A DNA stretch of 64,000 nucleotides from Dyella jiangningensis (GCA_000632805.1 CP007444.1:1984001-2048000); one strand, 5' to 3'. Positions 54,206-61,556 are shown, numbered from the stretch's first letter. The notes: a model not told the origin generated them from the letters alone. Made by a program: numbers and translations.

Positions 54206-55225
54206 ATGGCGCGCGCCGGCCTGTACAAAACGGAAGTCCAGAAAGCCCGCAACAGCCTCATCGCGCAGGGCAAGCACCCCTCGGTGGACGCGATTCGCGT
54301 CGCCCTGGGCAACACCGGTTCCAAGAGCACCATCCACCGCTACTTGAAGGAGCTGGAGGCGGAGGCCGCAGCACCGCCCTCCGCCGGCGTGGCGATCAGC
54401 GACGCGCTGCGGACGCTGGTGGCCCAGCTGAGTGCCCAGCTGACCGGGGAGGCCGACACGCGGATCGCCGAAGCCCAAGCCCGTTGCGATGCCTCCGTGC
54501 AGAAAGCCACCGAAGCGCTGGCCACCCAAGAGCGCGAAGGCCGAGCGCTGAGCGATCGCCTGCAGCGCACGGAGACCGCTTTGCAGCAGGAGGCACAGGC
54601 TCATCAGGTTACGACCGGTGCGCTGCAGGAGCGCCATACGCAGGTAAAGGCCCTGGAAGAGCGGGTCGCGGGCCTGGAGGCGCGGTTGGCGGAACAGGCG
54701 ACCCACATTCAGTCCCTCGAGCAGAAGCACAGCCAGGCGCGCGAGGCGCTGGAGCATTTCCGGCAGTCCGCGAAGGAGCAAAGGGATACGGAATCGCGCC
54801 GCCACGACCATCAGGTGCAGACCTTACAGGCGGAACTGCGCCAAGCCCAGGAGCTGGTGAACGGCAAGAATCAGGAGCTTTTGCAGCTCAATCGCGACAA
54901 CGCGCGACTCACCGAGCTGCATGGCCACAGCGACCACGCGCTGCGCACGCTACGACGAGAGCACGAGCAACTGGCCAAGGTCGCCCAGGAGGTGCCGGGC
55001 CTACAGCGGCAGGTGGAGGCACTTGGCCAGCAGGTCGTCCAGGTGACTTCAGAACGGGATCAGCTCCGCGACGAAGTGGATCGCTGCCTCACCGACTTGG
55101 CGGCCGAACGGAACGCCCGTCTCGCCGAAGTCGAGGAACGCCGGCGTGGCGAAACACGCCTACAAGCCATTGAGGAACTGCTGGCCCAACTCAGGCCCAA
55201 AGAGCCATCGCCGGAGGAGCCATGA
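54206..55225 (+). CDS. KfrA/TnpT-like DNA-binding coiled-coil protein
   Basis: 339 residues from ATG 54206 (AGGAGAGG upstream). Residues 1-55 form a KfrA_N-type DNA-binding domain (LYKTEVQKARNSLIAQGKHPSVDAIRVALGNTGSKSTIHRYL). The rest is a long coiled coil rich in Glu, Gln, Ala and Leu (LEERVAGLEARLAEQATHIQSLEQKH). Proteins of this build act as plasmid regulators (KfrA) or as the TnpT helper of tyrosine-recombinase resolution in Tn4651-type transposons. Its place at the right end of an element with a tyrosine recombinase favours the second role. Confidence 0.87.
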   Translation: MARAGLYKTEVQKARNSLIAQGKHPSVDAIRVALGNTGSKSTIHRYLKELEAEAAAPPSAGVAISDALRTLVAQLSAQLTGEADTRIAEAQARCDASVQKATEALATQEREGRALSDRLQRTETALQQEAQAHQVTTGALQERHTQVKALEERVAGLEARLAEQATHIQSLEQKHSQAREALEHFRQSAKEQRDTESRRHDHQVQTLQAELRQAQELVNGKNQELLQLNRDNARLTELHGHSDHALRTLRREHEQLAKVAQEVPGLQRQVEALGQQVVQVTSERDQLRDEVDRCLTDLAAERNARLAEVEERRRGETRLQAIEELLAQLRPKEPSPEEP

Positions 55226-55746
55226 AACATTCTGATTTCCACATCGGCCTTGAATTCGTGGGCAGCGCCGGCTTTCATTGGCGTTGCACCGATGTAGGCA
55301 CCCGGACCATTCTGGCTATCCAGCTCGATCGCAAGGATCCGCATTGGTACCGGGGACCGCCGTACATCGCTAAGGAGACGGTATTCGATGAGCATGAGAT
55401 CGAGCGCTGTCACTTGACCGAAACGGACGCGATCACGGCGGCGGCCCGTGAGCATAAAACGTCAGGCCATCCAGGCTATCCCAGCGAGGTTGTCGCGCAT
55501 ATGTTGAAGGCACGTCACCAGGACAAGGGAGGCCGTTATCCGTATGGAGGTGTGCTGCGTTTCGATCGGTGCCGGCCGGATGGCGAAATCCTCCATCCGT
55601 ATGCGGGACGCAAGGAAGGGGATGCCTGGGTGGTCGACCTATACCTACCGTTCCAGAACATCTACGACGTTATGGCAGAGCGGGATTTCATCGCTTTGCC
55701 CAGGGCCTCCGCGGAGGACATTCGTGTTCGAGCAGATCGGGATTGA
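55222..55746 (+). CDS. Conserved-looking protein of unknown function at transposon right end
   Basis: 174 residues, start overlapping the previous stop (ATGA). It is rich in aromatic, His and charged residues (GFHWRCTDVGTRTILAIQLDRKDPHWYRGPP, RYPYGGVLRFDRCRPDGEILHPYAGRKEGDAWVVDLYLPFQ). I recognise no catalytic motif. Translational coupling to the KfrA/TnpT-like gene and its position 92 bp from the right terminal repeat suggest a backbone gene of the transposon. Confidence 0.75.
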   Translation: MKHSDFHIGLEFVGSAGFHWRCTDVGTRTILAIQLDRKDPHWYRGPPYIAKETVFDEHEIERCHLTETDAITAAAREHKTSGHPGYPSEVVAHMLKARHQDKGGRYPYGGVLRFDRCRPDGEILHPYAGRKEGDAWVVDLYLPFQNIYDVMAERDFIALPRASAEDIRVRADRD

Positions 55747-55837
55747 TAGTGGGGCTTGATGGGGATCCGGCATGATCGAATGTCCGACGCCGTCAGTTGC
55801 GACGAAGATAAGCCATGGTTTTATAAGCTGTTTTATC

Positions 55838-55875
55838 GCTTATTTTATAGCATCGGGGGATGGGCACAAATAGCC
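55838..55875 (-). repeat. Right terminal inverted repeat of the transposon
   Basis: Plus strand reads GCTTATTTTATAGCATCGGG to GGCACAAATAGCC; 36 of 38 bases match the complement of the left end. Weak similarity continues inward (AT-rich ATAAAA blocks on both sides). Confidence 0.88.
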
Positions 55876-56229
55876 TATTTCGAGGACTTCGCGAGGCCTT
55901 GCTCCCTTTGTTTTATATGGGTCAAGTTCCGTGGGCGCGCCTGCGGCGCGCCCCTCGCTCGCTTCGCTCGCAATGTGCGCGTCACAGGCACGCCCGTGGC
56001 TTTCACCCATAAAAAACGCATCACGCGCCATCTCGCGGAACGGCGCATCCATCGCGTTCTGCTGATCGACGTACTCACGTGCCTGACGTACGCCAATGGC
56101 GCGCAGAGAGCGCATGGCAGGATTCGCCCACGCTCGCGTGCGCCCCGACATGCGTAACGGCCTCTCGGCGAGCGCACATGTCCCGTTCGGCATTGCATAG
56201 AAGTCGACAGGCTTGCCGTCCGCGATCAC
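55840..56229 (-). pseudogene. Phage-like gene truncated by the transposon end
   Basis: The frame runs 129 codons, but its last dozen codons (EIGYLCPSPDAIK) are read from the transposon's terminal repeat, so the native 3' end is lost. It starts with an ATGA overlap with the stop of the previous minus-strand gene. The product (DGKPVDFYAMPNGTCALAERPLRM, VDQQNAMDAPFREMARDAFFMGESHG) is not one I can name. By position it is the fifth gene of a tightly packed inovirus-like operon. Confidence 0.65.
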
Positions 56230-56420
56230 AGCTCCACCCCGAAGCCATCGCCCAGCATGTCGAGGTCAAGCTCGACGCCATCATCGACAGCCGCATCGAG
56301 AAGCACCATTGCGCACGTGGCGTAGGCGGCCTCCAAACTCACGAAGCCAGCCTGCCCTGCCTGCTCGCCCAGTACGCGCATCGCATTGATGCGCGCGGTC
56401 AAATCCAGATCAGCCGCCAT
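56226..56420 (-). CDS. Small inovirus-like protein
   Basis: 64 residues from ATG 56420: acidic and helical (LTARINAMRVLGEQAGQAGFVSLEAAYATCAMVLLDAAVDDG). It overlaps its neighbours on both sides by 4-11 bases. No family is recognised; it is counted as real because of the unbroken chain of start/stop overlaps. Confidence 0.6.
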   Translation of the reverse strand: MAADLDLTARINAMRVLGEQAGQAGFVSLEAAYATCAMVLLDAAVDDGVELDLDMLGDGFGVEL

Positions 56421-56658
56421 GCTCGCGCTCCTTGCGCAGACGCAGCTGGTTTTCCCAGCGCGCGAGGTAATCAATCAGCCGCTCGCGCCTTTGCAGCGCG
56501 GCTACGCACAACGAAATGCCGGCGACCACGCCTTCCGCGTACACAACAGACGCATCGCGCATGACGGATTCGCCCTGGCTTATGCGCGACACGTGCAAAT
56601 TGAGGCGACGCTCAAAGCCGCTTGCCGATTCAGAGATCGAGCGCACTGGGCCACTCAT
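56410..56658 (-). CDS. Small inovirus-like protein
   Basis: 82 residues from ATG 56658, which overlaps the stop of the preceding gene (ATGA). The central part (YAEGVVAGISLCVAALQRRERLIDYLARWENQLRLRKE) is an amphipathic or weakly hydrophobic helix with a basic end. The family is unknown. The longer frame from 56685 is not used because the coupled start fits better. Confidence 0.58.
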   Translation of the reverse strand: MSGPVRSISESASGFERRLNLHVSRISQGESVMRDASVVYAEGVVAGISLCVAALQRRERLIDYLARWENQLRLRKEREHGG

Positions 56659-56825
56659 TGCCGCTTGCGCCAATTGAACTCCCACCAGACCGCCAACAGC
56701 AGCAGCACAAACATCATCACGCCGCCGGCAATGTCGGCCAGATCACCAGCGGTCACGCCATGCGGCATGGCCTCAATCTGGGACCGGCTCACGGCCTGAT
56801 ACATCGGGTCGTGGCCCGTGCTCAC
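56655..56825 (-). CDS. Single-span membrane protein, inovirus-like
   Basis: 56 residues from GTG 56825, which overlaps the stop of the upstream gene. One transmembrane helix (GGVMMFVLLLLAVWWEF) is followed by a short basic tail (NWRKRQ), with an acidic/amphipathic N-terminus (MYQAVSRSQIEAMPHG). This resembles the small membrane or coat-like proteins of filamentous phages. An internal ATG at 56804 is an alternative start. Confidence 0.6.
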   Translation of the reverse strand: MSTGHDPMYQAVSRSQIEAMPHGVTAGDLADIAGGVMMFVLLLLAVWWEFNWRKRQ

Positions 56826-56941
56826 GTCGTCACCCCAACCAGCGAGGCCCTGCCCTGCTCGCTAAGGTCGCGGAGGCCGCGAACGAGGTAGCCAGCCCAG
56901 AAGGCGGCGAGAACGAACGGGAGTGCAGCTGGAGCGGTCAT
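56822..56941 (-). CDS. Very small membrane protein, inovirus-like
   Basis: 39 residues (MTAPAALPFVLAAFWAGYLV, then RGLRDLSEQG and a short tail). It has one hydrophobic helix and a Ser/Gly-rich tail. It heads the minus-strand operon, whose promoter must lie in the 83 bp between it and the divergent regulator. The TGA/GTG overlap with the next gene supports that it is translated. Confidence 0.5.
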   Translation of the reverse strand: MTAPAALPFVLAAFWAGYLVRGLRDLSEQGRASLVGVTT

Positions 56942-56960
56942 CCATGGCCCTTGTCAGTCC

Positions 56961-57002
56961 GAGACTCTCAGACTCGACGCGGAGTAAAGTACCCTCAGAC
57001 TC
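56961..57002. promoter_or_regulatory. Direct-repeat operator region between phage regulator and operon
   Basis: CTCAGACTC occurs at 56967-56975 and 56994-57002, with further GACTCTC-type overlaps at 56961-56969. The spacing is 27 bp. It sits between the divergent starts of the phage operon and the DUF3693-like regulator, where a lysogeny-type switch would be expected. Confidence 0.5.
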
Positions 57003-57024
57003 TCCAGTCAAGGGCCCTCATACC

Positions 57025-57480
57025 GTGAATGCGACAATTCGATTGCTTGACAAGTACGCGCATGCCTGCGGCATCAAGCAGGACAAGGATTTGGCGGCAC
57101 GCCTACGCGTTACGAAGCAAGCCGTGAGTGGCTGGAGAAATGAGCGCGCCCACCCGGACGCGGACAGCGTGGCACGCATGTGCGAAGCAACGGGAGAGTC
57201 AGTGGCGCACTGGCTGCCGCTAATTGAGGCTGAGCGCGCGCGCAATCCGGAAGCTCGCAAAGTATGGCTTCGACTCGCTCAGATGGCGGCAGCAATCACG
57301 CTGACGGTTGGCGTTTTTGGCCCCTCTTCCGCTCACGCGGATGCACCCGTTTCTTCGCGAAATCAGCCAACTCTGTATATTATGTCAAATTACATATGGC
57401 CATTCGCCGCATCGGCAATCGGTTCGTTTCGTGCTGCTCGCCGCCCAACTTTTGCTGCCCTTCCGGCAGAACTGATGTGA
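57025..57480 (+). CDS. DUF3693-like filamentous-phage regulator
   Basis: 151 residues from GTG 57025. The N-terminal helix-turn-helix (TIRLLDKYAHACGIKQDKDL, RVTKQAVSGWRNERAHPD, DSVARMCEATGESVAHWLP) and the following LIEAERARNPEARKVWLRLA match the DUF3693 regulators of Xanthomonas and Stenotrophomonas filamentous phages. A hydrophobic segment follows (MAAAITLTVGVFGPSSAHA). The C-terminal tail differs from what I expect; another frame reads ANSVYYVKL here, so a frameshift near 57350 is possible. It faces away from the minus-strand phage operon. Confidence 0.75.
   Translation: MNATIRLLDKYAHACGIKQDKDLAARLRVTKQAVSGWRNERAHPDADSVARMCEATGESVAHWLPLIEAERARNPEARKVWLRLAQMAAAITLTVGVFGPSSAHADAPVSSRNQPTLYIMSNYIWPFAASAIGSFRAARRPTFAALPAELM
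57363..57390 (+). promoter_or_regulatory. dif-like phage attachment sequence
   Basis: TGTATATTATGTCAAAT (57374-57390) matches the central region and XerD arm of E. coli dif (TGTATATTATGTTAAAT) at 16 of 17 positions. The XerC arm (57363-57373) is divergent, as in attP sites of dif-integrating filamentous phages. It overlaps the end of the phage regulator gene. Confidence 0.65.
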
Positions 57481-57623
57481 CTTCGCTGAGCCCTTAATGG
57501 GACATGTCGTCCCAACGGCAGATGTTCTGATGCTTTCCGATCGAGCGTCAAAACATTGGTGACCGTTTGATCCGGGATATACGATGCCGCTCTTTCAAGG
57601 TCGCCGATAGAACGGCGTCAGGC

Positions 57624-57872
57624 CTATCCGGCGATCCCTGCGCAATGCGATGGCTCATCAGGAAGAAATCGAACCACGAACGCGTCTGGACCGGCGCCGG
57701 CAGCCACGGCGATAGTCGTCAGCGTTTCCGCTAGCGTTGGATCCGCTGGTAGATCGAGGCCGAGCACCACCACGTGTGGCGCGCTTCCCCGTGTAAGTTC
57801 ATACATGTAGACGCTATCGACACGCCCGTTGGCGTTGAACCAAGTCATCAGTGCCACTGCGACGGGATACAA
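57624..57872 (-). pseudogene. SseB C-terminal-domain-like fragment
   Basis: The frame DGLYPVAVALMTWFNANGRVDSVYMYE, then APHVVVLGLDLPADPTLAETL and AFVVRFLPDEP resembles the C-terminal domain of SseB-type proteins. No N-terminal part is found: upstream the frame runs into Rhs-like sequence. It is best read as a fragment joined by rearrangement. It is not a copy of the intact SseB gene at 17411-18136. Confidence 0.4.
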
Positions 57873-57876
57873 ACCG

Positions 57877-58201
57877 TCATCCGGAAACTGGAATGCCCAG
57901 GGGCGTCACGCGTGGGCTCCGCACCGTCCCCTGCAGGCTGGATTCCCCGGTCAGATGGCTCAGGTCGTCGTAGCTGCGCGAGATCGCGCCGTTTACTGAG
58001 TCGGTGAACTTCAAGGAGGCGGTTGCCGTTGTCGTAGGTGTCCGCAGTGATCGTGCTGCCGTCGGCATAGGTCACCTCGGCGAAGCGGCCGAGTGCATCA
58101 CGCGGCGTATAGGTCGTGGTCTGGTCTTTGCGATCGGTGTAGGTGAGCATGTTGCCCGTGCCATCGCAGGTCCAACCATTAGAAACCCACAGGAAGGTCA
58201 A
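57877..58201 (-). pseudogene. Rhs/YD-repeat core fragment
   Basis: YD-repeat sequence: WTCDGTGNMLTYTDRKDQTTTYT, DALGRFAEVTYADGSTITADTYDNGNRL in one frame, then SVNGAISRSYDDLSHLTGE in another, so it carries a frameshift. Both ends are missing. It lies just downstream of the immunity-gene remnant, as orphan rhs modules often do. Confidence 0.75.
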
Positions 58202-58203
58202 GG

Positions 58204-58522
58204 CTATTTCGAGGCGATCGTGGCAAGCCGATTAATGAAGGAGTTCATCAAAAGCACAAGCTCAGATTCACTATGGAACTCAAAATTATTAACCTCGATC
58301 TCTTTTTCAGGATTTACATCAAATAAAATCCACTCACCAGTCCCGTTACCCCACACGGTGAGGCTGGCAAGATATGCGCCCACTATCAAAGAATGCAGCA
58401 GACTTATTAATCGAACTTTCTTCAGATGGCAAGCGCAATTCGCATTTAAATGCGTGGCTTTTTAAGGCCAAATCTTTAAACCATGCAGACATGACTTTAG
58501 GGGATGAAATGAAGTTTTCCAT
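58204..58522 (-). pseudogene. Rhs immunity gene, frameshifted
   Basis: Starts at ATG 58522, whose first base is the last base of the toxin's TGA stop, the usual toxin-immunity coupling. The product reads MENFISSPKVMSAWFKDLAL and continues to SAAFFDSG. There one extra G (near 58384) shifts the frame; the other frame continues AYLASLTVWGNGTGEWILFD and ends FINRLATIASK. With the G removed it gives about 106 residues, a normal size for an immunity protein. It could be a true lesion or a sequencing error. Confidence 0.65.
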
Positions 58523-59055
58523 CAGTAAATCTTCGATAGAGTGTGGGAAATATTCGTTGCTGACGGCATTTCAGTAATGCCTAAGCGCGGGGCAAAAATA
58601 CTGTTAGGCCCATATATTTTTCCTGTTACACCATCAGATGCCCTGATAGCTGACTGTGGAGCGTCAAATTCCACGAAATTGCCCTTCTGTTTGCGCCATC
58701 CATGCCATTGCATCATGTGGGCTTGTAACGCTCGTTACTCCATTCAAACTGCTTTCAACCACCATTCCAGTGTCTTGCATCTCACCAAGTTCCGTATCTG
58801 ACATCCAGCGCCCCACGCGCACTGTTTCTTCAACTAATTCATTCTCTACCCTTAACTCATTAAAAATTCGCCTGCAAATTCGCCAACAGCCCCCATGGCC
58901 ATTGACCCGCCAACCTCCCACCAATCTACGCAACCCCAATTTCCGTGATTCTGATAAAGCTGAATGCCTAGGTCAATGCCACCTGAGACAAGAGCCGCTA
59001 TACACCACGGACAATTACCGCTCGGATCTCTCATCGAGATCGGATTCCCGCTGCA
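58522..59055 (-). pseudogene. Rhs C-terminal toxin module, frameshifted
   Basis: Begins in the Rhs hyperconserved junction (GNPISMRDPSGN, at 59055-59005). A hydrophobic hinge (CIAALVSGGIDLGIQLYQNHGNWGC) and then the toxin region follow: ENELVEETVRVGRWMSDTELGEMQDTG, VVESSLNGVTSVTSPHDAMAWM, FVEFDAPQSAIRASDGVTGKIYGP and APRLGITEMPSATNI. The first frame breaks near 58860 and the second near 58690. The WMS..EL..M..TG plus VEFD..Q pattern recalls ADP-ribosyltransferase-type polymorphic toxins, but that is tentative. Confidence 0.65.
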
Positions 59056-59182
59056 ACAGAAAATATGTCGTGAGCAGCAGCAGTGCCCAAGATACCGTCA
59101 AATGGAAGCCATGAAAGTCAATGTCTTATGGTCCAAAAGAAGTCACGGAAGTTGGGCGGCGCACACGTGCTTTCGTGCGGCC

Positions 59183-59488
59183 TTATGCAGGATGCTTCTC
59201 ATGCGGTTTGAATGGGCTTTTGACCCCCAGAATTGCGTCGCAAATCGTCACGACCTGTCCGGGCCCTGGGCCGGCTGGCGTGTTCGCGGACAATACCTGA
59301 CAGGCTCTAAAGGCCGGTGTTGGACGCCCGCCGGCTTCTTCAGGCGTTGCCAAATGAATCTCGGCGTACGGAGCCGTCGCCTGGCCGCAACGATCAACCG
59401 CCACCGACCCACCCGAATCCTGCCGATACAGACGTCCGCGAATGCACACCTGAGCCGCAGGCGACGCAGCCTGAGGACTGCTCGCCAC
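59183..59488 (-). CDS. Small unknown protein or Zot C-terminal remnant
   Basis: 101 residues from GTG 59488. It contains PAAQVCIRGRLYRQDSGGSVAV, RCGQATAPYAEIHL and TPEEAGGRPTPAFRACQVL. A short Cys-containing beta module of this type is found at the C-terminus of some inovirus Zot proteins, and the frame begins seven bases after the truncated zot stop, so it may be the tail of the same gene after an internal deletion. No separate function is evident. Confidence 0.4.
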   Translation of the reverse strand: MASSPQAASPAAQVCIRGRLYRQDSGGSVAVDRCGQATAPYAEIHLATPEEAGGRPTPAFRACQVLSANTPAGPGPGQVVTICDAILGVKSPFKPHEKHPA

Positions 59489-59494
59489 GAATGC

Positions 59495-59765
59495 TCACTG
59501 GCTTGCTGACACAGCGAGCCTTTCGATGAACTCGGGCACCTTGGCAGTGCCGCCGTCCTTCGGAAAAACGGTGTAGCACTCGTCAATGAAAATGAAGGCG
59601 CCATCGGGCAAGTCCTGCCATTTGGTCGGGTCCGGCGACTCGCGAAGCCGGCTTCCGCGTAGTTCAGGCCGCGCACACCATGCGCGTACACCTCCCTGCC
59701 CTCGGCTTTGAACTCAAGCGCCATTTGCACGGCGCGCAGTATCTTGCCGTGGCCCGGCGGGTCAA
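59495..59765 (-). pseudogene. zot: Truncated zot (inovirus assembly ATPase)
   Basis: Reads PPGHGKILRAVQMALEFKAEGREVYAHGVRGLNYAEAGFAS (Walker A with GHGK), then after a one-base shift SPDPTKWQDLPDGAFIFIDECYTVFP (Walker B with DE) and VPEFIERLAVSAS, where it stops. The intact Zot of Xanthomonadales inoviruses is about 350-450 residues; only the first ~90 remain. It has also lost its N-terminal start. It marks a second filamentous-phage remnant on this side of the dif-like site. Confidence 0.8.
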
Positions 59766-59779
59766 AATCATGCGGAGTT

Positions 59780-59805
59780 GGGCCTGCCGCTGAGGCGGCA
59801 GGCCC
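59780..59805. terminator. Strong hairpin before the SDR gene end
   Basis: A perfect 11-bp stem GGGCCTGCCGC / tgag / GCGGCAGGCCC, located 7 bp beyond the end of the minus-strand SDR gene. It probably ends that transcript, although no T-run is present. Confidence 0.6.
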
Positions 59806-59811
59806 ACGCGC

Positions 59812-60555
59812 TCACCACGGATGCCGGTTCTGGTGGCTGTGGCCGTCATGAAAGAAGCCGCCCGTTGGCCCCATGACATTGAAGGCTGCGAGTTCAACGA
59901 TCACCTTCGCGGCCGCCTCCACTGTTCGATAGCCCTTGTGGTCATTGAGATCGGTGGCGGTGTACCCGGGATTCACCGCGTTCACTCTGATGCCTTCGGG
60001 CAACAACTCTTTAGCCAGCTTCGCGGTAAGCATGTTGAGCGCACTCTTGGTCGCCGAATATCCGCCATAGCCGGCGTTCCATATCGGGCTTGCCGTGTCC
60101 ATGGTGTCGGAAATGGATCCAAGCGTGCTGCTTACCATCACGATGCGCGCTGCTTTTGAACGCCGCAGCAGCGGCAAAAACGCCTGCGTGACACGCATCG
60201 GTCCAAGCGTATTCACCTCGAACATCGCGCGCATGTCATCCACGGTTTCTTCCGTAACACGCACGGGCACGCCGCCAAGGCTGATGCCTGCGTTGTTGAT
60301 CAGCACGTCCAGCGTGCCGGTTTGCTCCTGAAATTTCTCTTTGGCTGCGGCCACGCTTTGCGTGTCGGCGACATCCAGAACCAAAAGGTGCGCGTCGACC
60401 CCTGTGTTGCGCAGGTCGGACACCGCCGACTCGCCACGCGCCGCATCCCGGCACCCCAGCCAGACGGTGTAGCCCTGTTCGCCGAGCTGGCGAGCAGCCG
60501 CCAAGCCAATACCTTTGTTTGCGCCCGTGATGAGCGCGACTTCTTTGGAAGACAT
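59812..60555 (-). CDS. Classical SDR-family oxidoreductase
   Basis: 247 residues. Marks in order: GANKGIGLAAARQLGEQG, DVLINNAGI (NNAG), IVMVSSTLGS (catalytic Ser), YGGYSATKSALNMLT (Tyr-x3-Lys) and VNPGYTATDL. It resembles carbonyl-reductase-like members. It is divergent from an AraC-family regulator gene 131 bp away, a common arrangement for regulated oxidoreductases. The substrate is unknown. Confidence 0.93.
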   Translation of the reverse strand: MSSKEVALITGANKGIGLAAARQLGEQGYTVWLGCRDAARGESAVSDLRNTGVDAHLLVLDVADTQSVAAAKEKFQEQTGTLDVLINNAGISLGGVPVRVTEETVDDMRAMFEVNTLGPMRVTQAFLPLLRRSKAARIVMVSSTLGSISDTMDTASPIWNAGYGGYSATKSALNMLTAKLAKELLPEGIRVNAVNPGYTATDLNDHKGYRTVEAAAKVIVELAAFNVMGPTGGFFHDGHSHQNRHPW

Positions 60556-60686
60556 GAAAGCCTCGTTGAGTGGGAGTGCCGAATAACTATCGGCTGACGC
60601 CGCTCAAGCGGCATCCGTCATCACTCCAGAGGCTTGCCTGATCCTACCAATCGGGCTAGTTTGCAAGCCCGGACATCGAGGTTGCC

Positions 60687-61556
60687 GTGCTTACCAGACT
60701 CATCGAGACCGCCGGTCGCCACCTCAGCTCGTCAGGAAAGCCCTCGATCGTGCCCAGCCTGACGATCAGGTCGGCGCGCGAGCCCGGCGCCTATGCTCCG
60801 GGCCTCTTTGAAGCCTCGTTTTATCTCTTGCTTCAAGGCGAAAAGCGCCTGACGTTCGCCGGACTGGACTACATCTTCCGGCCCGGGATGTGCGCGGCCG
60901 CCCTGGTGGGATTGCCGTTCTCGCACGAGGTTGTCGAGGCCTCGGCGGACGAACCCTATATTGGCCTCGTACTGAGGCTCGATGCTGGGGTCATCGCGAG
61001 CCTGCTGATCGACATGCCTGATCCCCCCACTACCTCGCCGGCCAAAACCATTACGGTGATGCAATCCGATGAGCGTACGCTGGACCCCCTGGCTCGTCTG
61101 CTTTCCCTGCTCGACACACCCTCCGACATTGCGGTACTCGCTCCGCAATTTGAGCGCGAGTTTTGCTATCGGCTCCTGCAGGGGCCCATGGGGACTCAGC
61201 TTCGCCAAATAGGCGGCCATGGCGCGCGGCTTGGGCAAATCAGGAAAGCGGCCGAGTGGATCGCCGATCACGCCGACCAACCCATGCGCATTGATCGCCT
61301 GGCCGAATCCGTCAGCATGAGCGTCACTTCGTTCCATCGCCACTTCAAAGCCATCACCGGCCATGCCCCACTGGCGTATCAGCGCTACATCCGCCTTCTG
61401 GATGCGCGCCGGCTACTCGCATCGGGATCCAGCAACGTGACGTCGATTGCATTCGCCACCGGGTATGCGAGCGCTTCGCAGTTCAGTCGCGAATATAAGA
61501 AGTGCTTTGGCGTTGCGCCGAGCAACGATCTGACATTGCTGCGGCCTTCGGCTTGA
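60687..61556 (+). CDS. AraC-family transcriptional regulator
   Basis: 289 residues. An N-terminal AraC_N-type domain (PGLFEASFYLLLQGEKRLTFAGLDYIFRPG) precedes two C-terminal helix-turn-helix units (PMRIDRLAESVSMSVTSFHRHFKAITGHAPLAYQRYIRLLDARRLL and NVTSIAFATGYASASQFSREYKKCFGVAPSND). It faces the divergent SDR gene across 131 bp and probably controls it. The start is at GTG 60687 and a slightly different start is possible. Confidence 0.93.
   Translation: MLTRLIETAGRHLSSSGKPSIVPSLTIRSAREPGAYAPGLFEASFYLLLQGEKRLTFAGLDYIFRPGMCAAALVGLPFSHEVVEASADEPYIGLVLRLDAGVIASLLIDMPDPPTTSPAKTITVMQSDERTLDPLARLLSLLDTPSDIAVLAPQFEREFCYRLLQGPMGTQLRQIGGHGARLGQIRKAAEWIADHADQPMRIDRLAESVSMSVTSFHRHFKAITGHAPLAYQRYIRLLDARRLLASGSSNVTSIAFATGYASASQFSREYKKCFGVAPSNDLTLLRPSA

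Larger units (their letters stand above)
18648..55875. mobile_element. 37.2-kb Tn3-family transposon with heavy-metal cargo
   Basis: Bounded by 38-bp inverted repeats at 18648-18685 and 55838-55875 (36 of 38 positions identical, both starting GGCTATTTGTGCCCA when read inward). The left repeat ends at the tnpA stop codon, as in Tn3 elements. Backbone genes are tnpA, a tyrosine recombinase and a nuclease-like gene at the left, and a KfrA/TnpT-like gene plus one unknown gene at the right. Cargo comprises copper resistance and efflux genes, a nucleotide-metabolism run, and a methyltransferase/ligase group. The flanking 5-mers (TACAA left, TATTT right) do not match, so there is no target duplication; the present structure probably followed a deletion or rearrangement. 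An IS5-like element is nested inside. Confidence 0.87.

Noticed and set aside
54182-54811. 209-codon minus-strand frame opposite the KfrA-like gene
   Set aside because: A Leu/Gly/Arg-rich shadow of the coiled-coil repeat codons on the plus strand.
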